Positions 8,434 through 17,571 of a stretch of DNA of 43,832 nt are shown piece after piece (position 1 is the first letter of the stretch; the number at the start of each line of letters is the position of its first letter). A model generated the notes under the pieces. It was not told the DNA's origin and searched no databases. It saw only the letters and a list, made by a program, of their open reading frames with translations. The stretch covers positions 1 through 43,832 of the forward strand of contig JAFGXP010000030.1 of NCBI GenBank assembly GCA_016936535.1. The letters are read 5' to 3'. The stretch is from Thiotrichales bacterium. Lineage in GTDB: Bacteria > Pseudomonadota > Gammaproteobacteria > Thiomicrospirales > Thiomicrospiraceae. Made by a program: the position numbers and the translations under genes.

Positions 8434-10437
8434 TTAAGTTTCCAAAATGCCTTTGCGTAAATAGTTTTCGGCACGCTTGATTGCTTCGGGCAATCCGCTT
8501 AAAACCAGATGATCTTCCAGTAACAGTTCGGTTGCAAAGTCTGGGTTTTCTCCCCGCACGCCACTGCGTTTAATTGCGTCCACCTTAACCTCCCATTCTG
8601 ACCATGGAATCTCTTGAAGGCGCTTACCAATCGCAAAGTCCTCTTCATGGAGCGGCACGCTATGGATAATGCCCTTCATTAACTGATGACTGGTTGGATC
8701 GTCGTCAATCCCCGGATAAAAGCTTTCCAGAAGGCGATAGCGATCGCGACGGGCTAAACGCGTTTCCCGCAAGACCTTACTGGGCGGTTGGCCAATCATC
8801 AGCAACAGATGTGAAGCGAGCATAATGCTCGATTCAAATATGTCGGGAATGACCTCGGTTGCGCCAGCGGCTAAAAATTCATTGACGTGCGCATCGTCTA
8901 AAGTTCGCACGAGGATCGGAATTTGGCTATCAAGATGTCGAATACTGTGCAAAATTTTAATCGTACTTGGGTAGTCGCTAAAGGTAATCATGATAATTTT
9001 GGCGCGATCTAAGCCTGCGGCTTTTAAGATACTTTCTTTTGATGCATCTCCGTAATAAACACTTTCACCAGCCAAGCGCGCTTCGTTAACCCGTTTAATA
9101 TCCATGTCCAAGGCAGTAAAGCGTTCGTTAGAGTGGTGTAAAAAGCGGGCTACGGTCTGCCCAACCCGGCCAAAGCCACACAAAATAATATGGTCACTGA
9201 GGTGCCTGTTGTGCTCGGCAATGGTGTCGCTGATGGCATCGTGATTTTGGCTGTAGCTGCTTTTGTGCAAAAATTTAGCGATATGACCATTAAATTTGAC
9301 CATGAAAGGCGCAACCGCCATGCTCATTACTGCCGCGGTTAAGAGAATGTTACCTTCTTGTTCGGGTAACAGCTTGTAGGTAAAAGCTAAGGTCATTAAC
9401 ACCAAGCCAAATTCGCCGACTTGGGCAAGTGAGAGCGAGATGCGTGCCGAAACCCCTGGTTCTTTTCGGAATAAACGTGCAACCCAATAAAGCGTTACTC
9501 CTTTTACCGCAATAATTGCGCCTGTGAGTGCCAGCACGATGAAGAAATTGGCAAAGAGGATTTCAATCGAAATCAACATGCCAACGGTAACAAAAAACAA
9601 CCCAAGTAAAATGTCTTGAAATGGGCGAATATCCGATTCAATTTGATGGCGATACTGCGTTTCCGAAAGCATCATACCCGCCAAAAAAGCACCAAGGGTC
9701 ATTGACAGTCCCATCTCTTCGGTAAAAGCGGCCGCACCGAGTGCAACCGTTAAAACCGTCAAGGTGAACAGTTCCTGCGATTTAGCGCACGCAACTTCAT
9801 GAAACAAGGGACGCAACAGGTGGCGGCCAATTAAATGCATAATCACCACCACCAAAATGCCTTTCAAAAAAGCGATGGTCATGGCACTGGCGAGCGCACC
9901 CTCTTCTGCTTGGCTCATGGCCAGTGTTGGAATCAAAATCAGCAAGGGAATCGCAATGATATCTTGGAAAATCAAGACCCCTAAGATGGAGCGTCCATGT
10001 CGAGATTGAATCTCAGATTGCTCGACTAACTGCTTGATAACAATCGCTGTAGAGGAGAGTGCAAAGGCCCCAGCAATCACAATGCTGGTGTTGACATCCA
10101 GCCCGCCAAGCTGCGCCAAGAGATAAACGACCAGTGCCGTTGCAAATACCTGCGCCGTTCCCATGCCAAATACCAATCGACGCATCGCCATCATTTGGCT
10201 GATTGAAAACTCAAGGCCGATGGCAAACAGTAAAAACACAATGCCCAGCTCGGCCAGCAGTGCGATGTTTTCTTCCTGCTCGATCAGGCTAAAACCAAAT
10301 GGACCGACAATCATGCCAACAATGATGTAGCCCAAAATCGGTGGAAAAGAGAGACGACGGGAAACCGCAACCGTCACCACAGCGATTGCAAGTAGGACAA
10401 CGGCATGAAATAACAGGTTCTCTTCATGTGAGGTCAA
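8434..10437 (-). CDS. Cation:proton antiporter, CPA2 family (KefB/YbaL-like) with RCK domain
   Basis: 667 residues. About 12 membrane segments of the Na+/H+ exchanger fold come first (FPPILGYIIVGMIVGPFGF, LAELGIVFLLFAIGLEFS, ALSSTAIVIKQL, RSILGVLIFQDIIAIPLL). From about residue 410 there is a TrkA-N/RCK domain (HIILCGFGRVGQTVARFL, ALDMD, YYGDASKESIL), then a TrkA-C domain near the C-terminus. Such proteins exchange K+ or Na+ for protons at the inner membrane and are gated by nucleotide or thiol ligands. YbaL, KefB or KefC type cannot be separated by eye. The gene is alone, tail to tail with pgeF. Confidence 0.88.
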   Translation of the reverse strand: MTSHEENLLFHAVVLLAIAVVTVAVSRRLSFPPILGYIIVGMIVGPFGFSLIEQEENIALLAELGIVFLLFAIGLEFSISQMMAMRRLVFGMGTAQVFATALVVYLLAQLGGLDVNTSIVIAGAFALSSTAIVIKQLVEQSEIQSRHGRSILGVLIFQDIIAIPLLILIPTLAMSQAEEGALASAMTIAFLKGILVVVIMHLIGRHLLRPLFHEVACAKSQELFTLTVLTVALGAAAFTEEMGLSMTLGAFLAGMMLSETQYRHQIESDIRPFQDILLGLFFVTVGMLISIEILFANFFIVLALTGAIIAVKGVTLYWVARLFRKEPGVSARISLSLAQVGEFGLVLMTLAFTYKLLPEQEGNILLTAAVMSMAVAPFMVKFNGHIAKFLHKSSYSQNHDAISDTIAEHNRHLSDHIILCGFGRVGQTVARFLHHSNERFTALDMDIKRVNEARLAGESVYYGDASKESILKAAGLDRAKIIMITFSDYPSTIKILHSIRHLDSQIPILVRTLDDAHVNEFLAAGATEVIPDIFESSIMLASHLLLMIGQPPSKVLRETRLARRDRYRLLESFYPGIDDDPTSHQLMKGIIHSVPLHEEDFAIGKRLQEIPWSEWEVKVDAIKRSGVRGENPDFATELLLEDHLVLSGLPEAIKRAENYLRKGILET

Positions 10438-10474
10438 GTTTTTCCCCTTTATTACATATAGTTAAAGGATGATG

Positions 10475-11320
10475 TTAAGACAAGATGTCAAATCGCATCG
10501 ACAGGTCAATGGCGTGAATGTGTTTGGTAATGGCACCGGTAGAGATAAAATCGACTCCCGTCGCTGCGAGCGTGGCAAGATGCTCGATTTCAACATTACC
10601 CGACACCTCAAGTTTGGCGCGCCCTGCTACCCAGTGCACCGCTTCGACCATCATGGGCACACTAAAATTGTCCAGCATAATAATATCGGCACCGGCGGCA
10701 ACCGCCTGTTGTACTTCATCGAGGTTTTCTGTTTCTACCTCAACAGAGACTGTCGGATGAAGCTTGCGGGCGCAGGTCACTGCAGCGTCAATCGAACCGG
10801 CAGCGATAATATGGTTTTCTTTAATTAAAATGGCATCATACAAACCGATGCGATGATTTTGTCCACCGCCACAGGCTACGGCGTATTTTTGAGCTAAACG
10901 CAAGCAGGGCAGAGTTTTTCGGGTATCGAGTAAGCGACAATGGGTTGCTGACAATTGAGCAACATAGCGCTGTGTCTCAGTCGCGGTGGCCATTAGCGTT
11001 TGCAAGAAATTCAGCGCTGTTCGTTCAGCGGTTAAAATGCTGCGTGCTGGGCCATTCAATTCACATAGCAGGCTACCCGCTTCTACGACAGTGCCTTCAG
11101 CAAAATGCCAGTGGACCTGAATCTTGGCATCGACTTGGCGGAGAACTTCATCAAACCAAGGCCGACCACAGACCACCGCCTTTTCGCGGCATAGAATTTT
11201 TGCGTGTGCCTGATTTTGTTCAGGAATCAGTTCGGCAGTCAAATCGCCGTGGCGAATATCTTCGGCAAGTGCGAGGGCGACAGTGGCAGAAAGGTCAGCA
11301 AAATAATTAGTGGTTTTCAT
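10475..11320 (-). CDS. nadC: Nicotinate-nucleotide pyrophosphorylase (carboxylating)
   Basis: 281 residues, close to E. coli (297). Motifs: LAEDIRHGDLTAELIP, the quinolinate-binding AERTALNFLQTLMATATET, LDTRKTLPCLRLAQKYAVACGGGQNHRIGLYDAILIKENHI and VEVETENLDEVQQAVAAGADIIMLDN. It converts quinolinate and PRPP to nicotinate mononucleotide in de novo NAD synthesis. ATG 11320 has GAG 8 nt upstream and matches the family length; an upstream extension is unlikely. It is divergent from ampD, as in E. coli. Confidence 0.95.
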   Translation of the reverse strand: MKTTNYFADLSATVALALAEDIRHGDLTAELIPEQNQAHAKILCREKAVVCGRPWFDEVLRQVDAKIQVHWHFAEGTVVEAGSLLCELNGPARSILTAERTALNFLQTLMATATETQRYVAQLSATHCRLLDTRKTLPCLRLAQKYAVACGGGQNHRIGLYDAILIKENHIIAAGSIDAAVTCARKLHPTVSVEVETENLDEVQQAVAAGADIIMLDNFSVPMMVEAVHWVAGRAKLEVSGNVEIEHLATLAATGVDFISTGAITKHIHAIDLSMRFDILS

Positions 11321-11457
11321 CAAAAAGACTCGATTGGTAGCACAGTGGAGAAAGGTAAGACGCGGCTGCAGCGGCCGCAAACCGCGCTCATTATACCCAA
11401 TTCGATTTATACTGAGTCAATTGCAAGTCCTTTGCTTGACTGATACTTGAGGTATGT

Positions 11458-12021
11458 ATGCGCGTTTTACCCCATTTGGCTTTGCTAGATCAGGCGTTCT
11501 ATTTGCCCAGTCCAAATTATGATTCACGCTCCAAACCCGATCATTTAGGGTTGATTGTCATCCACGGTATTTCATTGCCACCTAGACAGTTTTCTGGGGA
11601 TGGTGTCTTGCAGCTTTTTACCAATCAGCTCAATCCGAAGGCTGACCCTTACTATCAAACCATCGCCCACTTGCGGGTTTCCGCACATCTTTTTATCCGG
11701 CGCGATGGCAGCTTGATTCAATTTGTGCCCTTTGATCAGCGTGCTTGGCATGCAGGCGTCTCCAACTACCATGGGCAAGCGGCTTGTAATGATTTCTCCA
11801 TCGGTATTGAGTTGGAAGGCAGTGATGACACCCCTTATACTGCGTCACAGTATCAGGCTTTGGCGGCGGCAATTAAAGCCCTTTGGCAGGCGTACCCCCA
11901 GCTACCGCGTCATGCGGTTACCGGCCACAGTGATATTGCACCAGGGCGCAAAACCGATCCGGGCGCTTATTTTAATTGGCAAGCTCTACAGCGTTTATTG
12001 CAGCAGCCATTGATTCGCTAA
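11458..12021 (+). CDS. ampD: 1,6-anhydro-N-acetylmuramyl-L-alanine amidase
   Basis: 187 residues, as in E. coli AmpD (183). Zinc ligands are expected at His36 (LIVIHGISLPP) and in the C-terminal GHSDIAPGRKTDPGAYFNW. It is a cytoplasmic amidase that cleaves the stem peptide from anhydro-muropeptides during wall recycling. ATG 11458 has TGAGG 5 nt upstream. The nadC/ampD divergent pair is conserved in gammaproteobacteria. Confidence 0.94.
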   Translation: MRVLPHLALLDQAFYLPSPNYDSRSKPDHLGLIVIHGISLPPRQFSGDGVLQLFTNQLNPKADPYYQTIAHLRVSAHLFIRRDGSLIQFVPFDQRAWHAGVSNYHGQAACNDFSIGIELEGSDDTPYTASQYQALAAAIKALWQAYPQLPRHAVTGHSDIAPGRKTDPGAYFNWQALQRLLQQPLIR

Positions 12022-12031
12022 CGCCTGACTT

Positions 12032-12253
12032 TCAGGCTTGCCAACCGCCCCGTTGGCTGGAACTTGAGGGGCTTGGTGGGTTTTTGGGGGTGAACTTTAA
12101 GCAGGGCTCTCCAGAACTTTCCCACACCACTTGACTGGGAAGTTTTGCAGTTTTAAAACCAAAAGCTCGGCAGCCTCGTGGGTGTGCGGCTTCCCAGGTT
12201 ACGTAAAAGTGCTGGCACTGATAACAGTCAATTAGATTCGTATTTTTCATCAT
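12032..12253 (-). CDS. Small cysteine-containing conserved protein
   Basis: 73 residues. The order CYQCQHFYVTWEAAHPRGCRAFGFKT ... GEPCLKF shows four Cys and one or two His in a pattern suited to zinc or a similar metal. Short proteins with this CYQCxHFxVTW opening are widespread in proteobacteria and are sometimes mislabelled as uracil-DNA glycosylase. The function is unknown. The C-terminal tail is Pro/Ser rich. Two adjacent in-frame ATGs exist. It is convergent with ampD, only 10 nt apart. Confidence 0.7.
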   Translation of the reverse strand: MMKNTNLIDCYQCQHFYVTWEAAHPRGCRAFGFKTAKLPSQVVWESSGEPCLKFTPKNPPSPSSSSQRGGWQA

Positions 12254-12292
12254 TCATCATAAAATTTTATGAATTTTGGCGGGCAATGTCTG

Positions 12293-12301
12293 TGCTATGA
12301 T
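12293..12301 (+). promoter_or_regulatory. Putative extended -10 of the flavodoxin gene
   Basis: TG-c-TATGAT is an extended -10; no good -35 is seen. It lies about 90 nt upstream of the flavodoxin ATG. Confidence 0.4.
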
Positions 12302-12391
12302 TGCGCCCATTTCTATCCAAGTCTGGATATCCCTTTTCAACGAACTATTGTAACGAACTCGCGACAGAACCCACTATAAGGAATCAAGATT

Positions 12392-12910
12392 ATGAGCAAA
12401 ATTGGCCTATTTTATGGAACCGATACCGGCAATACCGAACGTGTCGCTGACTTAATCAAACAGAGAATCGGGGCCGATTTCGTAGAGGTACATGATATTG
12501 CGACTGCGAGTGCAGCCGACTTTGCCAAGTACGACAAAATCATTCTTGGCCAACCCACCTGGTATTACGGCGAACTGCAAAGCAGTTGGGATGATTTCTG
12601 GGAAGATTTCAAAAAGATCGACTTCACAGGCAAAACCGTTGCCTGCTTTGGTTTAGGTGATCAGGCGGACTACTCGGAATATTTTTTAGACGCAATGGGA
12701 TTGATGCATGATGTTGCGGTGGGCAATGGCGCCACACCAGCAGGCTATACTTCTACCGAAGGTTTTGAGTTTGATGAGTCTAAAGCGGTTACCGAAGATG
12801 GCGAGTTTTTTGTCGGTTTAGGGATTGATGAAGATCAGCAACCTGAATTGACTGATCAGCGAATTGAGGCTTGGGTTGAACAAGTAAAAGAAGAGTTTTC
12901 CTTGTCATAG
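12392..12910 (+). CDS. fldA: Long-chain flavodoxin
   Basis: 172 residues, the usual size of long-chain flavodoxins. The phosphate loop GTDTGNTERVADLI binds FMN; PTWYYGELQSSWDDF and GLGDQADYSEYFLDAMG are the isoalloxazine-binding loops, and the last includes the long-chain insertion. It carries low-potential electrons in the cytoplasm. SD AAGGAA lies 8-9 nt before ATG 12392. No fur gene follows, unlike E. coli. Confidence 0.93.
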   Translation: MSKIGLFYGTDTGNTERVADLIKQRIGADFVEVHDIATASAADFAKYDKIILGQPTWYYGELQSSWDDFWEDFKKIDFTGKTVACFGLGDQADYSEYFLDAMGLMHDVAVGNGATPAGYTSTEGFEFDESKAVTEDGEFFVGLGIDEDQQPELTDQRIEAWVEQVKEEFSLS

Positions 12911-13058
12911 TGGTCTGCCTCTCCCGCCTTTAGCGCGCTCACTGGCAGAACACCGAGTTTATCGCCCGTTTATGGTTTGTTCAATCGGGTTAAAACTGGG
13001 GGGTTCTGCATTTTTTGAGCGCTTAATATCGAGCTTAACGTCATCTTCGAGTTTAAGA

Positions 13059-13712
13059 TCATCGAAAGCTGATGCACTCCCAACCGTGCTGCCGAGCATA
13101 CTCTTGGAGCTTGGCATCGCCATCAACCACAACCGGGTGGGTTACTTCCTTTAACAGTGGCAAGTCATTATGTGAGTCCGAGTAGAAGTAGCTGTCGGTC
13201 AAGTTTTGATTGTTTTCGTTCATCCACTGCGCTAAGCGAATGACCTTACCCTGTTGAAAGGTCGGCATTCCTTCAACCTCTCCAGTGTAGCGATTATCGA
13301 CGATTTTCCCTTCGGTACCCAAAAGCGTGTCAATACCAAAGCGGCGTCCGATCGGGCGTGTAATAAACGTATTGGTCGCGGTGATAATTAAAAGGGTGTC
13401 GCCGCGCTGACGGTGATATTCAACCTGCGCCAGGGCTTTTGGCAAGACAATCGGCTCAATGTATTCGGCCATGAATTGTTGGTGCCATTGATTTAAGGTG
13501 CTCATCGACTGCTGGCTAAGCGGTTTAAGAACAAAATGTTGGTAGGCCATAATGTCCAGCGTGCCGGCTTTGTACTCTTCGTAAAAACGAGCATTAGCTT
13601 GGGCAAATTGTTTGCCATCTACATAGCCTTTTGCCACTAAAAACTCGCCCCATAAAAAATCGCTGTCGTTTGCAATTAGGGTGTTGTCTAAATCAAAAAT
13701 TGCCAGTGCCAT
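13059..13712 (-). CDS. HAD-IB family hydrolase (SerB / histidinol-phosphatase-like)
   Basis: 217 residues. HAD motif I is AIFDLDNTLIANDSD, motif II is LLIITATNTFIT, and motif III/IV is SYFYSDSHNDLPLLKEV. The helical cap between motifs I and II marks subfamily IB. It is a cytoplasmic phosphatase. The same gene next to rppH in Pseudomonas (PA0335) has been reported as a histidinol-phosphate phosphatase, so that activity is a reasonable guess. ATG 13712 has GGAG 7 nt upstream and the motif-I Asp near residue 7. It is divergent from rppH. Confidence 0.88.
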   Translation of the reverse strand: MALAIFDLDNTLIANDSDFLWGEFLVAKGYVDGKQFAQANARFYEEYKAGTLDIMAYQHFVLKPLSQQSMSTLNQWHQQFMAEYIEPIVLPKALAQVEYHRQRGDTLLIITATNTFITRPIGRRFGIDTLLGTEGKIVDNRYTGEVEGMPTFQQGKVIRLAQWMNENNQNLTDSYFYSDSHNDLPLLKEVTHPVVVDGDAKLQEYARQHGWECISFR

Positions 13713-13889
13713 CAGGTTGCTCCACAAAAAAGGTTTGCTGCGCATCCTAGCGGAAAGGGTTTTTTTGTCAACTGTCTTCATGCAAGCGGCGGTCGTGGCG
13801 GTGTAAAAGACAATTTTTAAATTGAAAAATCGGCGCACTTTAGGCACTATTACCCGAATTTAAACGTTATTGAGTGTTGTTAGTTTTTC

Positions 13890-14372
13890 ATGATTGATGA
13901 GCAGGGTTACCGACAAAATGTCGGAATAATAATTGTAAATAAAGACGGTAAGTTGTTTTGGGGCAAGCGAGTTCATCAAGAAGCATGGCAGTTTCCTCAA
14001 GGCGGCATCCGTGAATATGAAACGCCGCAGCAGGCTGCATTCCGCGAACTCCGTGAAGAAGTCGGGTTAGAGCCCTCTGATGTCAGGGTTTTGGGGCGGA
14101 CGCAGAACTGGCTGAAATACGACCTGCCCAAGCACCTGATTCGGCATAATAGCCAGCCGCTGTGCGTTGGTCAAAAGCAAATCTGGTTTTTGTTTGGGTT
14201 AGAAAGTGATGTGAGCCGAATCAATTTGTGTCTGCACGACACTCCGGAATTTGAGGATTGGAGTTGGGTAGATTATTGGCGTCCCGTTCAAGAGGTAGTG
14301 AATTTTAAGCAGGCGGTTTACCACAAAGCCTTAACCGAATTAGAGCAGTCTTTACACAAATTTTGGCTTTAA
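13890..14372 (+). CDS. rppH: RNA pyrophosphohydrolase
   Basis: 160 residues (E. coli 176). It opens MIDEQGYRQNVGIIIVN and has a complete Nudix box, GGIREYETPQQAAFRELREE plus VGL, matching GX5EX7REUXEEXGU. RppH removes pyrophosphate from 5'-triphosphorylated mRNA and so starts RNase E decay. The Trp-rich C-terminal part (WFLFGLESD, FEDWSWVDYWRPVQEVVNFK) is typical. ptsP, which often follows, is absent. Confidence 0.95.
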   Translation: MIDEQGYRQNVGIIIVNKDGKLFWGKRVHQEAWQFPQGGIREYETPQQAAFRELREEVGLEPSDVRVLGRTQNWLKYDLPKHLIRHNSQPLCVGQKQIWFLFGLESDVSRINLCLHDTPEFEDWSWVDYWRPVQEVVNFKQAVYHKALTELEQSLHKFWL

Positions 14373-14394
14373 CATCGCAAAAACCGCTGTTATT

Positions 14395-14425
14395 AACCCC
14401 GCTGCTGCGGGGTTTGTGCTTTTAA
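14395..14425 (+). terminator. Rho-independent terminator of rppH
   Basis: AACCCCGC - TGCT - GCGGGGTT, followed by a discontinuous T-rich stretch. Confidence 0.65.
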
Positions 14426-14533
14426 AGGGTGCAAAGAGCAGACGTTAAGCGCTTTAAAAACAGAGGCTTAGGCGCGTTGAAGAGGCTTGCCGTTTGGGGG
14501 TGAGGGGTTGGCACTGAAAACTTGATTAAAAAG

Positions 14534-14542
14534 TGGTATCAT
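14534..14542 (+). promoter_or_regulatory. Putative aceE promoter (extended -10)
   Basis: TG-g-TATCAT. No well spaced -35 is seen; TTGGCA at 14508 is too far. It would give a leader of about 210 nt. Confidence 0.45.
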
Positions 14543-14669
14543 GCCCGAAATTTTGGATTAACCAAAGGCAGGCTTTTAAGTCGCAAAAACACGCACTTTG
14601 CCGCCGTTCATTTGGTTGCATTTGGGAAATACTAAGTAGCTGGAACCCCAGATGTTCAAAACTTGTTGG

Positions 14670-14728
14670 CGCGAGGGATAGGAACTATCCCAGCGAAAAG
14701 TCACTTCAGGCTTACCCAGCTCCTGAAG
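14670..14728 (+). promoter_or_regulatory. Two hairpins in the aceE leader
   Basis: Stem 1 is CGC-ga-GGGATA, loop GGAAC, TATCCC-a-GCG (14670-14695). Stem 2 is CTTCAGG / CCTGAAG (14704-14710 with 14722-14728). Neither has a U-tail, so they are not simple terminators. A role in mRNA stability or translation control is possible. Confidence 0.4.
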
Positions 14729-14760
14729 GCAAATTTCCAACCCATTGAGGAAAACGTTAT

Positions 14761-17421
14761 ATGAGCGAACAGTTTGTTGATCAAGATCCACAAGAGACAC
14801 AAGAGTGGATCGATGCGTTAGAAGCGGTCGTCGAGTTTGAAGGCAGCGACAAAGCGCAGCACATCATCGCAAGTTTAATCGAGAAAGCACGTGTTCACGG
14901 CATCGATATTCCCTACTCGGCCAATACCCCTTATATCAATACCATCTCTGTTGAAGAGCAGGTGAACTATCCTGGAGATATGGGAATTGAAACCCGCATC
15001 CGCGCCCTATTGCGCTGGAATGCGATGGCAATGGTATCGCGGGCGAACAAAACCACCAGCGTTGGTGGACACATTGCTTCTTACGCTTCAAGCTGTACGC
15101 TCTATGAAGTCGGTATGAACCATTTCTTCAAAGGCCCAAAACATCCCGCTGGCGCAGATATGGTGTTTTTTCAAGGCCATACGGCACCAGGCATGTATGC
15201 CCGTTCTTTTATGGAAGGTCGTCTTGAAGCCGAGCGTCTGCGCAACTTCCGTCAAGAAGTGGACCAAGAAGGGCTTTCCTCTTACCCACATCCGTGGTTA
15301 ATGCCCGATTACTGGCAGTTCCCAACAGTCTCGATGGGGCTTGGACCGCTGATGGCCATTTACCAAGCGCGTTTTATGAAATACATGCACGCTCGTGGTT
15401 TGGCTCAAACCGAAGGCCGTAAAGTGTGGGCCTTCTTGGGCGATGGCGAGATGGACGAGCCAGAATCTCGAGGGGCAATTCAGTTAGCCCGCCGTGAAAA
15501 GCTCGATAACCTGATTTTTGTTATTAACTGTAACTTACAGCGTTTAGATGGCCCCGTTCGCGGAAATGACAGCATCATCCAAGAGTTGGAGGGGATGTTC
15601 CGTGGTGCTGGCTGGAGCGTAATTAAAGTTATTTGGGGTTCTGGTTGGGACCGTCTCTTGCAAAAGGACAAAACCGGCAAGTTGATCGAGCGTATGGGGG
15701 AAGTACCAGACGGCGAATACCAAGCGTATAAAGCCAAAGATGGTAAGTTTGTACGCGATCACTTCTTTGGGAAGTATCCGGATACGGCCGCACTGGTTGC
15801 GGATATGACCGATGATGAAATTTTCCGCCTAACACGTGGCGGTCATTCTCCTCGTAAAATTTATAACGCTTATAAGCGCGCAACGGAAGCCCGTGGCCAG
15901 CCAACGGTTATTTTAGCCAAGACGGTTAAAGGTTATGGGATGGGCGCTTACGGTGAAGCAGCGATGACCGCGCATCAGCAGAAAAAACTGGATAAAGATG
16001 GCTTGAAATATTTCCGCGATCGTTTTTCGGTACCGATTTCTGACGAAGCCTTGGAAAACGACATTCCGTTCTACCGCCCAGAAGAAGATTCCGACATTAT
16101 GCGTTACCTTAAAGCGCGTCGCGAAGCCTTGGGTGGCTCTTTACCGGTTCGTCAAGACCTCGCTGAACCCTTGCCTGTTCCAAAATTAGAAGACTTCAAA
16201 ATGCTTACCGAAGGCACTGGCGAGCGCGAGATGTCAACGACTATGGCTTTTGTGCGTTTGATTTCGATTTTGTTGCGCGATAAAACGCTTGGCCCGCGCG
16301 TGGTACCGATTATTCCGGACGAAGCACGAACGTTTGGTATGGAAGGCCTGTTCCGTCAAGTGGGAATCTACGATCCAGCTGGGCAGTTGTACCAGCCAAT
16401 GGATTCGGATCAATTGATGTGGTACAAAGAGTCGATTAATGGCCAAGTCTTCCAGGAAGGGATTAACGAAGCCGGTGCCATGTCTAACTGGATTGCCGCC
16501 TCAACCGCCTATGCTAACTATGGCGTGAGCATGATTCCTTTCTACATCTACTATTCCATGTTTGGTTTCCAACGAATTGGGGATCTGGCGTGGGCAGCCG
16601 GGGATTCTCGTGCGCGCGGTTTCATTATTGGTGGTACAGCAGGGCGAACCACTCTGGAAGGAGAAGGTTTGCAGCACCAAGATGGTCATAACTTGATTCA
16701 GTATGATCATGTGCCTAACTGCATTTCTTACGACCCAACGTTTGCCTACGAAATGGCGGTGATTATTCGTGACGGCATTCGTCGAATGTTCCATAACAAA
16801 GAAGACGTTTATTACTACATTACCGCAATGAACGAAAACTACAGTCATCCGGCCATGCCTGAAGGGTCAGAAGAGGCAATTCTTAAAGGCTTATATTCCT
16901 TTAAGAAAACATCCTCTCAAGCCAAAAACAAAGTTCAGCTCATGGGTTCAGGAACCATTTTCCGTGAAGTGATTGCAGCGGCCGAAATCCTTGAATCTGA
17001 GTGGGATGTCGCCGCAGATATTTGGGGCGTGCCAAGCTTTAACTTGTTGCGTCGTGATGGCGTTGAAACCACCCGCTGGAATCTGTTGCATCCAGAAGCG
17101 CAGCCAAAGCAGCCTTATGTCACGGCGACTTTGCAAGAGTCTCAAGGTCCGTTTATTGCGGCCACAGACTATATTCGTGATTATGCAGAGCGGATTCGCG
17201 ACTATGTTCCAGGCAAATACTATGTATTGGGAACCGATGGCTTTGGCCGTTCGGACACCCGTCAACAACTGCGTAAATTCTTTGAAGTTGACCGCTATTA
17301 TGTGGTGATTCAAGCGCTGAAAGCCCTGGCCGATGCCGGTGCGATTGAAGCGTCTGTTGTCACTGAAGCGATGGGCAAATACGGCATTAATGCCGAGAAG
17401 CTGTATCCGGTCTACGCGTAA
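14761..17421 (+). CDS. aceE: Pyruvate dehydrogenase E1 component (homodimeric)
   Basis: 886 residues, the same size as E. coli AceE (887). The thiamine diphosphate motif is GDGEMDEPESRG ... NCNLQRLDGPVRGN; other signatures are GGHIASYASSCTLYEVG, HTAPGMYARSF and the C-terminal DGFGRSDTRQQLRKFFEVDRYYVV. It decarboxylates pyruvate and passes the acetyl group to the lipoyl arm of AceF. SD GAGGAAAA precedes ATG 14761. A terminator hairpin separates it from aceF. Confidence 0.97.
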   Translation: MSEQFVDQDPQETQEWIDALEAVVEFEGSDKAQHIIASLIEKARVHGIDIPYSANTPYINTISVEEQVNYPGDMGIETRIRALLRWNAMAMVSRANKTTSVGGHIASYASSCTLYEVGMNHFFKGPKHPAGADMVFFQGHTAPGMYARSFMEGRLEAERLRNFRQEVDQEGLSSYPHPWLMPDYWQFPTVSMGLGPLMAIYQARFMKYMHARGLAQTEGRKVWAFLGDGEMDEPESRGAIQLARREKLDNLIFVINCNLQRLDGPVRGNDSIIQELEGMFRGAGWSVIKVIWGSGWDRLLQKDKTGKLIERMGEVPDGEYQAYKAKDGKFVRDHFFGKYPDTAALVADMTDDEIFRLTRGGHSPRKIYNAYKRATEARGQPTVILAKTVKGYGMGAYGEAAMTAHQQKKLDKDGLKYFRDRFSVPISDEALENDIPFYRPEEDSDIMRYLKARREALGGSLPVRQDLAEPLPVPKLEDFKMLTEGTGEREMSTTMAFVRLISILLRDKTLGPRVVPIIPDEARTFGMEGLFRQVGIYDPAGQLYQPMDSDQLMWYKESINGQVFQEGINEAGAMSNWIAASTAYANYGVSMIPFYIYYSMFGFQRIGDLAWAAGDSRARGFIIGGTAGRTTLEGEGLQHQDGHNLIQYDHVPNCISYDPTFAYEMAVIIRDGIRRMFHNKEDVYYYITAMNENYSHPAMPEGSEEAILKGLYSFKKTSSQAKNKVQLMGSGTIFREVIAAAEILESEWDVAADIWGVPSFNLLRRDGVETTRWNLLHPEAQPKQPYVTATLQESQGPFIAATDYIRDYAERIRDYVPGKYYVLGTDGFGRSDTRQQLRKFFEVDRYYVVIQALKALADAGAIEASVVTEAMGKYGINAEKLYPVYA

Positions 17422-17426
17422 TCATC

Positions 17427-17459
17427 AAGCTGCCTTGTTAATTCAGGGCGGCTTTTTTT
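17427..17459 (+). terminator. Intrinsic terminator between aceE and aceF
   Basis: AAGCTGCCTTG pairs with CAGGGCGGCTT (two G-U pairs), followed by T5 after the stem. It lies inside what is normally one operon. Confidence 0.75.
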
Positions 17460-17468
17460 ACGCCAGAA

Positions 17469-17497
17469 TTGAACGTATGAGTGTTTCATACAGTGTA
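17469..17497 (+). promoter_or_regulatory. Possible regulated promoter/operator upstream of aceF
   Basis: TTGAAC (17469-17474) is directly followed by the perfect inverted repeat GTATGA-gtgtt-TCATAC (17475-17491), where a repressor could block a promoter. The -10 is unclear. Inference only. Confidence 0.3.
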
Positions 17498-17571
17498 TTT
17501 TTCAGCCGATTGCGTTTGGTGTGTGCTTGAATGCGCCCCGGGCGGTCGGCGTCTTAGCAAGGAAGAATCCC

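Larger units (their letters stand above)
14373..14760. other. rppH-aceE intergenic region with structured aceE leader
   Basis: 388 nt without a gene. It holds a terminator (14395-14414), an extended -10 TG-g-TATCAT (14534-14542), and an approximately 210-nt leader containing two perfect stems (14670-14695 and 14704-14728) just before aceE. Confidence 0.6.

Noticed and set aside
12972-13154. 60-residue plus-strand ORF after flavodoxin
   Set aside because: Overlaps the end of the HAD hydrolase gene on the other strand, with no ribosome-binding site or recognisable sequence.
14533-14800. ORFs on both strands in the aceE leader
   Set aside because: Short, mutually overlapping, and without start signals; the region is better read as an untranslated leader.
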